This document shows, one piece after another, positions 38,089 to 49,069 of a stretch of DNA of 64,000 bases (position 1 is the first letter of the stretch; the number at the start of each line of letters is the position of its first letter). The DNA lies in NCBI RefSeq assembly GCF_001907235.1, contig NZ_MQVS01000001.1:248001-312000 (forward strand), written 5' to 3'. Under the pieces are notes generated by a model. The model saw only the letters and a list, made by a program, of their open reading frames with translations, made no database searches and was not told the origin of the DNA. The stretch is from Buchananella hordeovulneris. GTDB lineage: Bacteria > Actinomycetota > Actinomycetes > Actinomycetales > Actinomycetaceae. Made by a program: the position numbers and the translations under genes.

Positions 38089-39210
38089 GTGAGCTACGAG
38101 ATTGAGATCGGTCGCGGTAAACGCGGCCGCCGCGCCTACTCCTTCGACGACATCGCCGTCGTTCCCTCCCGCCGCACCCGCGACCCGGGAGATGTCTCCT
38201 TGACGTGGCAGATCGACGCCTACCACGTGCAGCTGCCGATCATGGCGGCCCCGATGGACTCGGTCATGTCCCCGGCCACCGCCATCGAGGTGGGGCGGCT
38301 GGGCGGCATCGGGGTACTGGACCTGGAGGGGCTGTGGACCCGCTACGCTGACCCGTCGGATCTGTTGGCGGAGATCGCGCAGCTCGCCCCCGCGGACGCC
38401 ACCCAGCGCCTGCAGCAGATCTACCAGGAGCCCATCAAACCGGAACTGATCCACGCCCGCCTGCAGGAAATCCGGGCGGCGGGGGTGACGGTGGCTGGCA
38501 AGCTCTCGCCGCAGTTGACGCAAGAGAACTGGCGGACCGTCGTCGACGCCGGCGTGGATCTGTTCGTCATCCGCGGCACCACCGTCTCCGCCGAACACGT
38601 CTCGTCGCAGGCCGAGCCGTTGAACCTCAAGCGTTTCATTTACGAACTGGACGTGCCGGTGGTGGTGGGTGGGGTAGCCACCTACACCGCGGCCCTGCAC
38701 CTGATGCGCACCGGGGCCGCTGGGGTCCTGGTGGGATTCGGTGGGGGAGCGGCGCACACGACGCGGCGCGCCCTGGGGATCCACGTGCCGATGGCCACCG
38801 CGATCGCCGACGTCGCCGCCGCCCGCCGGGACTACCTGGACGAGTCTGGGGGGCGCTACGTGCACGTGATCGCCGATGGTTCCATCGGGCGGTCCGGGGA
38901 GATCGTCAAGGCGATCGCCTGCGGGGCCGACGCCGTCATGCTGGGGGCGGCCCTGGCGCGCGCCACCGAGGCCCCCGGGCAGGGCTGGCACTGGGGCAGC
39001 GAGGCGCACCATCCGCGGTTGCCGCGCGGCGAGCGGGTGCACGTGGGCACGGTAGGCACCCTGGAGCAGATTCTGCTTGGTCCGGCCACCTCGCCCGACG
39101 GCACGCTGAACCTGGCGGGGGCACTGCGCAAGACCATGGCCTCCACCGGCTACAGCGACTTAAAGGAGCTGCAGCGGGTAGACGTGGTGGTGGCCCCGTA
39201 CCGCAACTGA
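38089..39210 (+). CDS. GuaB3-family IMP dehydrogenase-related protein
   Basis: This 373-residue protein is the actinobacterial IMPDH paralogue without CBS domains (GuaB3 type). It starts VSYEIEIGRGKRGRRAYSFD, then has LPIMAAPMDSVMSPATAIEVG, a barrel, and GASALGAALARATEAPGQ-like sequence near the C-terminus. Where true IMPDH has the catalytic cysteine loop, the aligned segment here is GVLVGFGGGAAHTTRRALG, with no obvious cysteine, so classical IMPDH activity is doubtful. It probably has a role in purine balance. It follows guaB by 1.3 kb. Confidence 0.88.
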   Translation: MSYEIEIGRGKRGRRAYSFDDIAVVPSRRTRDPGDVSLTWQIDAYHVQLPIMAAPMDSVMSPATAIEVGRLGGIGVLDLEGLWTRYADPSDLLAEIAQLAPADATQRLQQIYQEPIKPELIHARLQEIRAAGVTVAGKLSPQLTQENWRTVVDAGVDLFVIRGTTVSAEHVSSQAEPLNLKRFIYELDVPVVVGGVATYTAALHLMRTGAAGVLVGFGGGAAHTTRRALGIHVPMATAIADVAAARRDYLDESGGRYVHVIADGSIGRSGEIVKAIACGADAVMLGAALARATEAPGQGWHWGSEAHHPRLPRGERVHVGTVGTLEQILLGPATSPDGTLNLAGALRKTMASTGYSDLKELQRVDVVVAPYRN

Positions 39211-39264
39211 GCCGAACCCGGGCGGGAGCGCCGCGCTCCTGCGCGGAGCTGAGTGAAAACTCGG

Positions 39265-39309
39265 GTGGGCGCTGCCTTGTCTCCAAATAGACAGGAAGCG
39301 CCCACTTTT
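39265..39309 (+). terminator. Terminator between guaB3 and ptsH
   Basis: A hairpin with a 9-bp outer stem (39265-39273 with 39297-39305) and further inner pairs is followed by TTTT, 55 bp after guaB3. Confidence 0.7.
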
Positions 39310-39409
39310 CTGTGTCTTTCCTGGGAGTGGAAAGTGTAAAGGGCCGGTAAGATCGGTGGTGTCCCTCATGGTCATGAGAGGCGCCAAAACTAGCCAGGAG
39401 CAAAATCAC

Positions 39410-39676
39410 ATGGCACAGCGCACTGCCACCGTTGCATCGAAGGTCGGGCTGCACGCCCGCCCCGCCGCCACTTTCACGGCCGCGGTCTCCGAGTACGACC
39501 TTGACATCGAAATTGCCCTGGAGGGCGGTGAGCCGGTGGACGCCTCGTCCGTGCTCGGCGTCATGACGCTAGGGGCAGGCCACGGCGACAAGGTTGTGCT
39601 GACCGCCGAAGGCGAGGGCGCTGAGGAGGCCCTCGATGAGCTGGTCAAGCTGCTAGAGACCGACCTCGACGCGTAA
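39410..39676 (+). CDS. ptsH: Phosphocarrier protein HPr
   Basis: This 88-residue PTS protein passes phosphate from enzyme I to sugar-specific IIA domains. The phosphorylated His15 lies in VGLHARPAA, and the regulatory Ser46 in DASSVLGVMTLG. The ATG at 39410 follows CCAGGAG; the upstream in-frame start at 39356 lacks family similarity. A TAAGAT -10 candidate lies at 39348-39353. Enzyme I is not nearby. Confidence 0.95.
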   Translation: MAQRTATVASKVGLHARPAATFTAAVSEYDLDIEIALEGGEPVDASSVLGVMTLGAGHGDKVVLTAEGEGAEEALDELVKLLETDLDA

Positions 39677-39689
39677 GCCGCACGCACAA

Positions 39690-39726
39690 GTTGGGGCCCG
39701 GGCGCTTGCCCGGGCCCCAACTGTTT
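39690..39726 (+). terminator. Terminator after ptsH, inside the left direct repeat
   Basis: A perfect 14-bp stem (39690-39703 with 39708-39721), a GCTT loop and TGTTT form the start of the 282-bp direct repeat. Confidence 0.85.
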
Positions 39727-39801
39727 GCCCGCCGCCTGCCGGGGCAAAGCACCGCCCTAGTTGGCTACCAGTGGCAGGGCGCCGCCTGCCGGGGCAAAGC
39801 A

Positions 39802-39877
39802 CCGCCCTAACTGGCTACCAGTGGGGGCTATCCGGCGTATATGGCGCCTGTGCTTTCCTGGTGGTCAGTTAGGGCGG
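39802..39877. repeat. 76-bp dispersed palindromic element, copy 2
   Basis: It has the same length, ends (CCGCCCTA ... TAGGGCGG) and centre (GTATATGGCGCCTGTG) as copy 1 at 9781-9856; here the arms pair at 18 of 20 positions. A shortened half-copy precedes it at 39752-39780. Confidence 0.8.
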
Positions 39878-39921
39878 GCCGGCCACGCTGGGCCCCGCGC
39901 AGCCGCGGGCCCCAGTGCGGG

Positions 39922-39974
39922 CTACAGGCCGGGGCGCTTGCCGATGGTCAGCGTCACCTCGCCGGTGTGGGCGA
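39922..39974 (-). pseudogene. 3' fragment of the class I fumarase gene
   Basis: These 53 bases match the last 17 or so codons and stop of the intact fumarase gene at 41271-41323, with two mismatches. The match ends abruptly at 39974, where the inserted DUF3800 segment begins. Confidence 0.85.
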
Positions 39975-40121
39975 CTATCGTGCGTGACTTAGAAGACTTG
40001 CAGCGCCACTCCCTTGCACGTAGACTTGGTGCCGGTAGCTAGTGATGAAACAGTTCACCGAGCACCGATTCGAGGGCCCTGAGTGTTTACTTGGGGCCCT
40101 GCGCAAATTTTCGAGGCAAAG

Positions 40122-41033
40122 ATGCTGCTTGCGTATATAGGCGAGATAGGTGAGCCCGGGGCATATGTCGGCCCGGAGCACAAGCGTTTTAACACAAGTC
40201 CTGCCTTTGGCTACGCTGGTTTCGTATTGAGCGATGACCGCGTGCGCCAGTTTGGTGCGCATTTTACTGCAAAGAAGCGTGAGCTGTTTCCGGAAAAAGG
40301 TAGTTCGGGGGAGCAGTTCGAAATCAAGGGTGCGGACATGTTTCGTCCCAGGATTGTCGATCGTTATCCGCAAAATGTTCGTGTGTTTAATGGTCTTATT
40401 AGTGCGATAGCCCGAATGGGAGGGGAGCTATTTTATTATGCGGAAGAAAAGCCGCTGGGTACCCCGAAGCAGACGAGGGTAGACCCGGAGGAGTTGGAGG
40501 GGGCAGCGATGGCCCAGACCCTCGATCGTCTTGCTCGTCATGCTGAGCGAAAAGGTGAGAATATTCTCGTGCTTATCGACCAGATTAATGAAAAGACGCG
40601 GCTGGCCAGGTTGCAGAAGATGTACGCCCATATCCTTGGGAGGGCTACGGATCATCATGAGATGCGCAGAATAATAGAACCGCCTATGCATGTAGATTCG
40701 CTGTTATGTGCGAATATTCAGATGGCTGATTGGATTGCGGCTATTGTTTCGCGGGCAGTGGACTACCAGCTCGTAAAAGAATCCAAACATGAATGGGTCA
40801 CGCTTTCAAGGGGCGGGGTTCGGCTGCCTGAGAGAATGTTCACACACGAATCAAAATTGCATCTTCCTAGACGGGCTGTGGAACTGCACGGTGCTGAAAT
40901 ATTTGCAAACACGCGGAGGATCTATGGTGCTTCTAGAACTGGGATGAGGGTGCATGAGGTCATAGATCCAGCAATGAGTACAAAAATGCGCCGAATGGCG
41001 GAGGCTGCCCAGTCCGAGAAGACGAAATCTTAA
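40122..41033 (+). CDS. DUF3800-family protein carried on an insertion
   Basis: This 303-residue soluble protein resembles DUF3800, a predicted RNase H-like fold family often found on mobile or defence islands. The C-terminal family motif VDSLLCANIQMADWIAAIVSRAVDY is recognisable by DSLLCANIQMADWIA. The N-terminal motif, usually YIDESG, reads YIGEIGEPG here, so the expected acidic residue is missing. The gene is much lower in GC than the flanks. I chose ATG 40122, after GAGG, though a GTG at 40083 is in frame. It is bracketed by 282-bp direct repeats and has no integrase or partner gene. Confidence 0.72.
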   Translation: MLLAYIGEIGEPGAYVGPEHKRFNTSPAFGYAGFVLSDDRVRQFGAHFTAKKRELFPEKGSSGEQFEIKGADMFRPRIVDRYPQNVRVFNGLISAIARMGGELFYYAEEKPLGTPKQTRVDPEELEGAAMAQTLDRLARHAERKGENILVLIDQINEKTRLARLQKMYAHILGRATDHHEMRRIIEPPMHVDSLLCANIQMADWIAAIVSRAVDYQLVKESKHEWVTLSRGGVRLPERMFTHESKLHLPRRAVELHGAEIFANTRRIYGASRTGMRVHEVIDPAMSTKMRRMAEAAQSEKTKS

Positions 41034-41150
41034 AGAAGGGCGGGGCCCGGGCGCTTGCCCGGGCCCCAACTGTTTGCCCGCCGCCTGCCGGGGCAAAGCA
41101 CCGCCCTAACTGGCTACCAGTGGCAGGGCGCCGCCTGCCGGGGCAAAGCA

Positions 41151-41226
41151 CCGCCCTAACTGGCTACCAGTGGGGGCTATCCGGCGTATATGGCGCCTGT
41201 GCTTTCCTGGTGGTCAGTTAGGGCGG
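41151..41226. repeat. 76-bp dispersed palindromic element, copy 3
   Basis: This copy lies in the right direct repeat and differs from copy 2 only at bases just outside its end. It lies 44 bp beyond the fumarase stop codon. Confidence 0.8.
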
Positions 41227-41270
41227 GCCGACCATGCTGGGCCCCGCGCAGCCGCGGGCCCCAGTGCGGG

Positions 41271-42968
<1,698 letters not shown>

Positions 42969-43181
42969 ATCCACTCCATTTCGCGACTTTGCTGGGCGAC
43001 TCGCCCCGCACTTTAGGCCCGCCAACGACCGGGCTTGCGGCGCGGTGTGCCCGGCCCCGCCTGGTGCCCCTGCTGCGGCCGGAGGTTTCCTTGCTGTGGA
43101 GCGCCTTTTGGCTGCCCGGTGCCGGTTTGCGTCCGCTCGCCAATCGGGCGAGAATTAGGCAAACCTAATAAGGGGAGAAAC

Positions 43182-44570
43182 ATGACACAGGCATTCCGTA
43201 TTGAGCATGACACGATGGGCGAGGTGCGGGTTCCCGCCGACGCGCTATACGCCGCCCAGACCCAGCGCGCCGTGGAGAACTTTCCCATCTCCGGGCGCGG
43301 GCTAGCCCCCAGCCACGTGGTGGCCCTGGCCCAGATCAAGCGGGCCGCGGCGCTGGTGAATGCCGAGTTGGGCGTCATCGAGCCCGCGGTGCGGGACGCT
43401 ATCGTCGCCGCCGCCGATGAGGTCATTGCGGGGGACCTCATGGCCCATTTCCCGATTGACACGTTCCAAACCGGCTCTGGCACCAGCTCGAACATGAACA
43501 TGAACGAGGTGCTGGCGACGTTGGCGAGCCGGGCGGCGGGCCAGCCGGTCCACCCCAACGATCACGTCAACGCCTCCCAGTCCAGCAACGATGTCTTCCC
43601 CTCCTCTATCCACATAGCGGCCGCCGCCGCCATCCGCGCCACCCTCGTGCCGGGCCTGACGCAGCTGGCGGAGTCGCTGGAGCGCAAAGCGAGCGAGTTC
43701 ACCGACGTCGTCAAGTCGGGGCGCACCCACCTGATGGACGCCACCCCGCTCACCCTCGGCCAGGAGTTCTCCGGCTACGCCACCCAGGTGCGCAACGGCC
43801 TGGCCCGCGTGGCCGACGCGCTGCCGCGCCTGTACGAACTGCCGCTTGGGGGCACGGCCGTGGGCACCGGTATCAACACGCCTCCCGGGTTCTCGGCGCG
43901 GGTTATCGCCGAGATCGCTAAGCACACGGAGCTGCCGTTCGTGGAGGCGCCCAACCATTTCGAGGCCCAGTCCGCTCAGGACTCGCTGGTGGAAACTTCC
44001 GGGGCTTTGCGCACGGTGGCGGTGTCGCTGACCAAGATCGCTAACGATCTGCGTTGGATGGGGTCCGGGCCGCGCACTGGTCTGGGAGAAGTGGCGCTGC
44101 CGGATCTGCAGCCCGGTTCCTCGATCATGCCCGGCAAGGTCAACCCCGTCGTGCCCGAGGCCACTGTCATGGTGGCCGCCCAGGTCATCGGGAACGACGC
44201 CGCCATCGCGTTTGCCGGGGCACAAGGCAACTTTGACCTGCTCGTCATGCTGCCGGTGATGGCCCGCAACCTGCTGGAATCCATCGAGATCATCGGCAAT
44301 GTGGCGCGGGTCTTGGCGGAGCGTACCGTTGATGGACTCGTGGCTAATGTCGACCGGTGCCGCACCTACGCCGAGTCTTCGCCCTCCATCGTCACGCCCC
44401 TAAACCGGGTGATTGGTTACGAAGCGGCGGCCAAGATCGCTAAGCACGCCGTCAAGGAAGGCCTCACGATTCGGGCTGCCGTGGAGGCGCTCGGCTACGT
44501 GGAGCGGGGCGAAGTCACGGCGGCGCAGCTGGACGAACTGCTCGATGTGACCACCATGACGGGGCAGTGA
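43182..44570 (+). CDS. fumC: Fumarate hydratase, class II
   Basis: This 462-residue iron-independent fumarase has the superfamily signature [11 protein letters not shown], plus [31 protein letters not shown] and the catalytic region [21 protein letters not shown]. The ATG at 43182 follows AGGGGAG; the open frame upstream to 43035 has no similarity. It provides an oxygen-stable counterpart to the class I enzyme on the other side of the shared intergenic region. Confidence 0.95.
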   Translation: MTQAFRIEHDTMGEVRVPADALYAAQTQRAVENFPISGRGLAPSHVVALAQIKRAAALVNAELGVIEPAVRDAIVAAADEVIAGDLMAHFPIDTFQTGSGTSSNMNMNEVLATLASRAAGQPVHPNDHVNASQSSNDVFPSSIHIAAAAAIRATLVPGLTQLAESLERKASEFTDVVKSGRTHLMDATPLTLGQEFSGYATQVRNGLARVADALPRLYELPLGGTAVGTGINTPPGFSARVIAEIAKHTELPFVEAPNHFEAQSAQDSLVETSGALRTVAVSLTKIANDLRWMGSGPRTGLGEVALPDLQPGSSIMPGKVNPVVPEATVMVAAQVIGNDAAIAFAGAQGNFDLLVMLPVMARNLLESIEIIGNVARVLAERTVDGLVANVDRCRTYAESSPSIVTPLNRVIGYEAAAKIAKHAVKEGLTIRAAVEALGYVERGEVTAAQLDELLDVTTMTGQ

Positions 44571-44675
44571 TGTAGCTGCCATCCGGGCGGCGGGCGGGCA
44601 AGAGCCAGAAAAATGGTGCGACAATCAAGGACCAAAGGCTATTGCCCGCCCGACGACGTAGCGAAAGGACCGCCC

Positions 44676-46733
44676 GTGGCACGCAGCATCTACATCACTT
44701 CCCCTGAAGGCGCCACCGGGAAATCGACAGTCGCCCTGGGGCTCGTGACCCTGCTGGCTCGCGAGGTGGCGAATGTCGGCGTCTTCCGGCCGGTGGTTAA
44801 GGACATCGACAACGATCCCACTCTCGATCTGCTCGTCTCGCACGCGGGCGGCAACCTGGAGCGTTCCCGCTATGTCGGGGTCACTTACGAGGCGCTGCAC
44901 GCCGACCCGGACGCGGCCCTGGCGCAGATTGTTGACAAGTTCCGCGACCTGGAGCGTGACTGCGACGTGGTGGTGGTTGACGGCTCGGACTACTCCGACG
45001 TGCCGGGGGGCGACGAGCACTCCTACAACGCGCGGGTGGCGGCCAACCTGGGGGTGCCGGTGCTTCTCGTGCTCTCCGGGCATGAGCGGACCCCGGAGGA
45101 GATCGCCCAGTCGGCGGAGCTGTCGATGAAGGAGATCTCCGGTGAGCACGCGTTCACCGGGGCGATTCTCGTTAACCGGGTAGCGGAGGGGCAGGGTGAG
45201 GCCGTGCGGGCGGCCCTGGCACCGCTAGAGACCTACGCGACGGTGCTGCCCGACATTCCGCTGCTGGCCGCCCCCAGCCTGGCCGACGTCATGCGGGCCG
45301 TCGAAGGCTCGCTTTTCGCGGGGGATGCCGAGCTGTTGCACCGGGAAGCCGAATCGGTGCTCGTGTGTGCGATGTCGCCGGAGCACGTACTGGAGCGTAT
45401 CCGCGACGGACAGGTGGCTATCGCCGCCGGGGACCGGTCGTCGATGCTGACCACCCTGCTGCTGGCGCACCAGGCGGAAAACTTCCCGTCGCTGGCCGGC
45501 ATCGTGCTGAACGGTGGCTTCCTCCCCAGCGCCCAAACCATCAAACTGGTGGAGGGCCTCGGTTCGTCCCTGCCGGTCATCACCACTGAGCTGGCCACCT
45601 GGGAGACCGCCGATGCCCTCAACGACCTGCGCGGTGTGATTACTGCCGCCTCCACCCGCAAGATCGAGCTGGCGCTGTCCACCATGGAGGAACACCTCGA
45701 CGTCAACAAGATCATCGAGGCGTTGGACATCCCGCGCACCGAGGTGGTCACCCCGCTCATGTTCCAGGCCCGCCTGGCCGACCGGGCGCGGGCCGAGCGG
45801 AAGACCATCGTGCTGCCCGAACCGGAAGACGACCGCGTGCTGCGGGCCGCCTCCGTCGTGTTGGCGCGGAAGGTGGCCGACCTGATCCTGTTGGGCGACG
45901 AGGCGGCGGTGCGGGCACGGGCCGCCGAGTTGGGGTTGGACATTGCTGCCGCGCGTGTGATCTCCACCAGCGACGAGACTTACCTGGAGCGTTACGCCGC
46001 CGAGTTCGCGCGGCTGCGGGAAAAGAAGGGTGTGACCCTGGAGCAGGCCCGCGAGATCGTGCAGGACGTGTCCTACTTCGGCACCATGATGGTGCACATG
46101 GGTGACGCCGACGGCATGGTCTCCGGCGCGGCCCACACCACCGCCCACACGATCCTGCCGAGCTTCCAGATCATCAAGACCAAGCCGGGCACCTCGATCG
46201 TCTCCTCGGTGTTCCTGATGCTGATGCGCGACCAGGTCATTGTTTACGGGGACTGCGCCGTTAACCCGGACCCGACGGCCGAGCAACTGGCTGACATCGC
46301 GATTTCCTCGGCGGCCACGGCCCGCATGTTCGGGGTGGATCCGCGCGTGGCCATGTTGTCGTACTCCACCGGCGAATCCGGTTCGGGGGCGGACGTGGAC
46401 AAGGTGCGGGAGGCCACTCGCCTGGTGCGCGAGCGGGCACCCGAGCTGAGCGTGGAGGGGCCGATCCAGTACGACGCCGCCGTGGACGCGGCCGTGGCCA
46501 AGGTCAAGCTGCCCGACTCCGACGTCGCCGGGCGGGCCACCGTCTTCATCTTCCCGGACCTCAACACCGGCAACATCGGCTACAAGGCGGTGCAGCGCTC
46601 CTCCGGGGCGATCGCCGTCGGCCCGGTGCTGCAGGGCTTGAACAAGCCGGTCAACGACTTGTCGCGCGGGGCCCTCGTCGACGACATCATCAACACGGTG
46701 GTTATCACCGCCGTCCAGGCCCAGTCCCGCTGA
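44676..46733 (+). CDS. pta: Phosphate acetyltransferase, long form
   Basis: This 685-residue enzyme converts acetyl-CoA and phosphate to acetyl phosphate. The N-terminal 230 or so residues form a DTBS/CobQ-like P-loop domain (ITSPEGATGKSTVALGL). A DRTGG-type regulatory domain follows. The C-terminal catalytic domain starts near residue 355 (MFQARLADRARAERKTIVLPE) with MVSGAAHTTAHTILPSFQII and YSTGESGSGADVDKVREA. The GTG at 44676 follows GAAAGGA. It is followed 57 bp later by ackA. Confidence 0.95.
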   Translation: MARSIYITSPEGATGKSTVALGLVTLLAREVANVGVFRPVVKDIDNDPTLDLLVSHAGGNLERSRYVGVTYEALHADPDAALAQIVDKFRDLERDCDVVVVDGSDYSDVPGGDEHSYNARVAANLGVPVLLVLSGHERTPEEIAQSAELSMKEISGEHAFTGAILVNRVAEGQGEAVRAALAPLETYATVLPDIPLLAAPSLADVMRAVEGSLFAGDAELLHREAESVLVCAMSPEHVLERIRDGQVAIAAGDRSSMLTTLLLAHQAENFPSLAGIVLNGGFLPSAQTIKLVEGLGSSLPVITTELATWETADALNDLRGVITAASTRKIELALSTMEEHLDVNKIIEALDIPRTEVVTPLMFQARLADRARAERKTIVLPEPEDDRVLRAASVVLARKVADLILLGDEAAVRARAAELGLDIAAARVISTSDETYLERYAAEFARLREKKGVTLEQAREIVQDVSYFGTMMVHMGDADGMVSGAAHTTAHTILPSFQIIKTKPGTSIVSSVFLMLMRDQVIVYGDCAVNPDPTAEQLADIAISSAATARMFGVDPRVAMLSYSTGESGSGADVDKVREATRLVRERAPELSVEGPIQYDAAVDAAVAKVKLPDSDVAGRATVFIFPDLNTGNIGYKAVQRSSGAIAVGPVLQGLNKPVNDLSRGALVDDIINTVVITAVQAQSR

Positions 46734-46790
46734 CCTGCCGCCCAGGCAGCGGCGCTCATCCATCTCGCACACTAAAGGAGCTCAATCCCC

Positions 46791-47978
46791 ATGTCACGTA
46801 CTGTCCTCGTCATCAACTCGGGGTCTTCGTCTATCAAGTACCAGCTCGTGGACCCCGACAGCGGGCAGGCGTTGGCCGCCGGGCTGGTGGAGCGCATCGG
46901 GGAGGAAACCGGCCGGATCGAGCACCAGCACGCCGGGCAGGTGAAGGAGGTGCTCGGCCCGGTCCCGGATCACGGGGTGGGGCTGACCCGCGTGCTGGAG
47001 CTGTTCGAGTCCGAGGGGCCGAACCTCGCCGAGACGCATATTGTGGCTGTGGGTCACCGGGTAGTGCAGGGGGGCAAGCACTTCGCGGGACCGGCCGTGA
47101 TCGACGACGCCGTGGTGGCGTTGATTGAGGAACTGGTGCCGCTGGGGCCGCTGCACAATCCGGCCCACTTGAAGGGCATTGAGGTGGCCCGAGAACTGAT
47201 GGCCGATATTCCGCACGTGGCGGTCTTCGACACCGCGTTCTTCCAGGGACTGCCAGAGGAGGCGGCCCGCTACGCGTTGGACAAGGACACGGCGGAGAAG
47301 TACGCCATCCGCCGCTACGGGGCGCACGGCACCTCTCACCAGTACGTCTCGGGCAAGGTGAGCGAGTTCCTGGGGCGCGAGGATCTTAAGCAGGTGGTCT
47401 TGCACCTGGGCAACGGGGCCAGCGCGTCGGCGGTGGTGGCCGGGCACGCCGTGGACACCTCGATGGGATTGACCCCGCTGGAGGGCCTGGTAATGGGGGG
47501 CCGCACCGGAGACATTGACCCGGCGGCTGTCTTCCACTTGGCGCGAGTGGCGGGCATGTCGATCGACGAGATCGACCACCTGTTCAACCGGGCCTCGGGC
47601 ATGAAGGGCATGACCGGGCACAATGACATGCGGGAGGTCTTCAAGCTGATCGAGGCGGGGGACCGCAACGCGGCCGACGCCATGGACGTCTACGTGCACC
47701 GACTGCTGAAGTACATCGGTGGCTATGCCGCGGTCATGGGCGGGCTGGACGCCGTGACCTTCACTGCCGGGATCGGTGAGAACGAGGGGCGCCTGCGGGC
47801 GCGCGTATGCGAGCGCCTGGCGCCGTTCGGGGTGAAGTTGGACGCGGAAAAGAATGCGGAGCGGTCCAAGGAGCCGCGGATCATCTCGGCCCCGGACTCG
47901 GCGGTCACCGTCTTGGTAGTGCCCACCAACGAGGAGCTGGCCATCGCCCGGCAGGCAGTGGAGCTGCTCGGGGTGTAG
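46791..47978 (+). CDS. ackA: Acetate kinase
   Basis: This 395-residue ASKHA-fold enzyme makes ATP and acetate from acetyl phosphate. It has VLVINSGSSSIKYQL at the N-terminus, VGHRVVQGGKHF, FDTAFFQ, the catalytic region RYGAHGTSHQYVS, HLGNGASASAV, DTSMGLTPLEGLVMGGRTGDIDP (seen as TSMGLTPLEGL) and FTAGIGENEG. The ATG at 46791 follows AAAGGAGC. With pta it forms the acetate overflow operon; a long hairpin follows. Confidence 0.96.
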   Translation: MSRTVLVINSGSSSIKYQLVDPDSGQALAAGLVERIGEETGRIEHQHAGQVKEVLGPVPDHGVGLTRVLELFESEGPNLAETHIVAVGHRVVQGGKHFAGPAVIDDAVVALIEELVPLGPLHNPAHLKGIEVARELMADIPHVAVFDTAFFQGLPEEAARYALDKDTAEKYAIRRYGAHGTSHQYVSGKVSEFLGREDLKQVVLHLGNGASASAVVAGHAVDTSMGLTPLEGLVMGGRTGDIDPAAVFHLARVAGMSIDEIDHLFNRASGMKGMTGHNDMREVFKLIEAGDRNAADAMDVYVHRLLKYIGGYAAVMGGLDAVTFTAGIGENEGRLRARVCERLAPFGVKLDAEKNAERSKEPRIISAPDSAVTVLVVPTNEELAIARQAVELLGV

Positions 47979-47994
47979 GGCGCGGCCGGTGGGC

Positions 47995-48040
47995 GACACG
48001 GCGGGCGGGGCAGCGGAAATTGCCCCGCCCGCCGTGTCTT
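47995..48040 (+). terminator. Terminator after ackA
   Basis: A perfect 18-bp stem (47995-48012 with 48021-48038) with an eight-base loop is nested within an outer 9-bp stem (47986-47994 with 48049-48057). Confidence 0.85.
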
Positions 48041-48066
48041 GGCCGCGGGCCCACCGGCGGTAGGCT
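48039..48066 (+). promoter_or_regulatory. Promoter of the DUF4178/polyamine cluster
   Basis: A -35 box TTGGCC (48039-48044) and a -10 box TAGGCT (48061-48066), spaced by 16 bp, precede an AAGGAGG site (48076-48082) and the first gene at 48088. Confidence 0.5.
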
Positions 48067-48087
48067 GGCGGCGACAAGGAGGCAGAA

Positions 48088-48633
48088 ATGACGAGGTTTC
48101 GCGCCCAGGTGGTGCCCGGCGAGGAGCTGACGGTGGGGCCTCGGACCCTGAAGGTGCGTGGCGGGGTGTTGCTGCGGCAGTGGGACGAGGACGATCAAAC
48201 CCACTACTACTGGGAGGAATGGCAGATAGCGGGCCTAGACGACCCGGACTCGTGGCTTGAGTTTGACCACTACCTCGACGAGGTCTGCCTCTACCAGCCG
48301 GTCTACTTCGTGGACGCCCTCAACCCGGAGTTGTTGCGCCCGCGCGCCCGCTTCGCCCTGCCCGACGACGAGGGCAACCTCAACCAGATCTTCGTGGAAG
48401 AGGTAGGTGTGGGCGAGGTGGTGGCAGCGGTCGGTGAGACCGACCGACACCTGCAGCCCGGCGACGAACTGGCCTACGCGGCCCTGCGCTGCTACGTCGG
48501 CGGGATCGAAAGCGAGGTCAGCGCCGAACGCTACGGGCAGCGCGACTACCTGGCCTACACCAAGCTGCGGCTCGACCTCGCCCAACAGCGCGAGGTATTC
48601 GGGCGACAAATCGCCAGCTTCGAGCTGGACTAG
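48088..48633 (+). CDS. DUF4178-type protein (first of three in the cluster)
   Basis: This 181-residue acidic soluble protein resembles DUF4178. The typical core is TLKVRGGVLLRQWDEDDQ followed by YYWEEWQIAG and SWLEFDHYLDEV. It shares this WEEWQ-AG-WLEFDHY core with the gene at 49803, and a looser version is seen at 49313. It has no membrane segment. It is the first gene of a six-gene same-strand cluster with speD, a DUF350 gene, two more DUF4178-type genes and an aminopropyltransferase. Family function is not established. Confidence 0.75.
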   Translation: MTRFRAQVVPGEELTVGPRTLKVRGGVLLRQWDEDDQTHYYWEEWQIAGLDDPDSWLEFDHYLDEVCLYQPVYFVDALNPELLRPRARFALPDDEGNLNQIFVEEVGVGEVVAAVGETDRHLQPGDELAYAALRCYVGGIESEVSAERYGQRDYLAYTKLRLDLAQQREVFGRQIASFELD

Positions 48634-48653
48634 GCCGGGTGTATCGTTCCGCC

Positions 48654-48995
48654 GTGCCCAGATTCCAATCGCTGACGCTCCGGTTGCAGGCCGCCGATCC
48701 CGTGCGCCTTGACGATCCGCGGTTCGTGGCCGACACCCTGCGCGAGTTGGCCCAGCGGGCCGGGCTGCACGTGCTGACGGACGTCAGCCACCGCTTCGCC
48801 CCACAGGGGGTCAGTGTGGCCGTGCTGCTGGCCGAATCTCACGTGGCGATCCACACCTGGCCCGAGCACGCCGACGCCTACCTCACCCTCACCACCTGTC
48901 AGCCGCTGCCCGCCGCGCGCCTGGCCGAGCTGGCGGACTGGACCAGGCAGGCCTTCGCGGCCGCGCAGGTCACCAGTGCGGTGCAAGATCTGTAA
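48654..48995 (+). CDS. speD: S-adenosylmethionine decarboxylase proenzyme
   Basis: This 113-residue proenzyme should self-cleave to give a pyruvoyl enzyme that makes decarboxylated SAM, the aminopropyl donor. The cleavage motif AESHVAIHTWPEH carries the Glu-Ser bond, and the later YLTLTTC supplies the conserved cysteine; this is the short bacterial class 1B form. A TATCGT box at 48642-48647 lies six bases before the GTG at 48654, suggesting a leaderless start; GTG 48639 would add five residues. No ornithine or arginine decarboxylase is nearby. Confidence 0.88.
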   Translation: MPRFQSLTLRLQAADPVRLDDPRFVADTLRELAQRAGLHVLTDVSHRFAPQGVSVAVLLAESHVAIHTWPEHADAYLTLTTCQPLPAARLAELADWTRQAFAAAQVTSAVQDL

Positions 48996-49069
48996 GATGC
49001 GCCCGCCCAGCGCACTAGGATTTCGGCTATCGCCGCGCCCACCGACGGGCCCTGTAACTAGGAGACAAA

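Larger units (their letters stand above)
39693..39974. repeat. 282-bp direct repeat, left copy
   Basis: This segment is repeated at 41042-41323 with a constant offset of 1349 bp, no gaps and six mismatches that I can count, about 98% identity. It contains a terminator hairpin, a 50-bp tandem repeat (39731-39780 and 39781-39830), one 76-bp palindromic element and the last 53 bases of the fumarase gene. Left and right copies bracket the DUF3800 gene. Confidence 0.93.
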
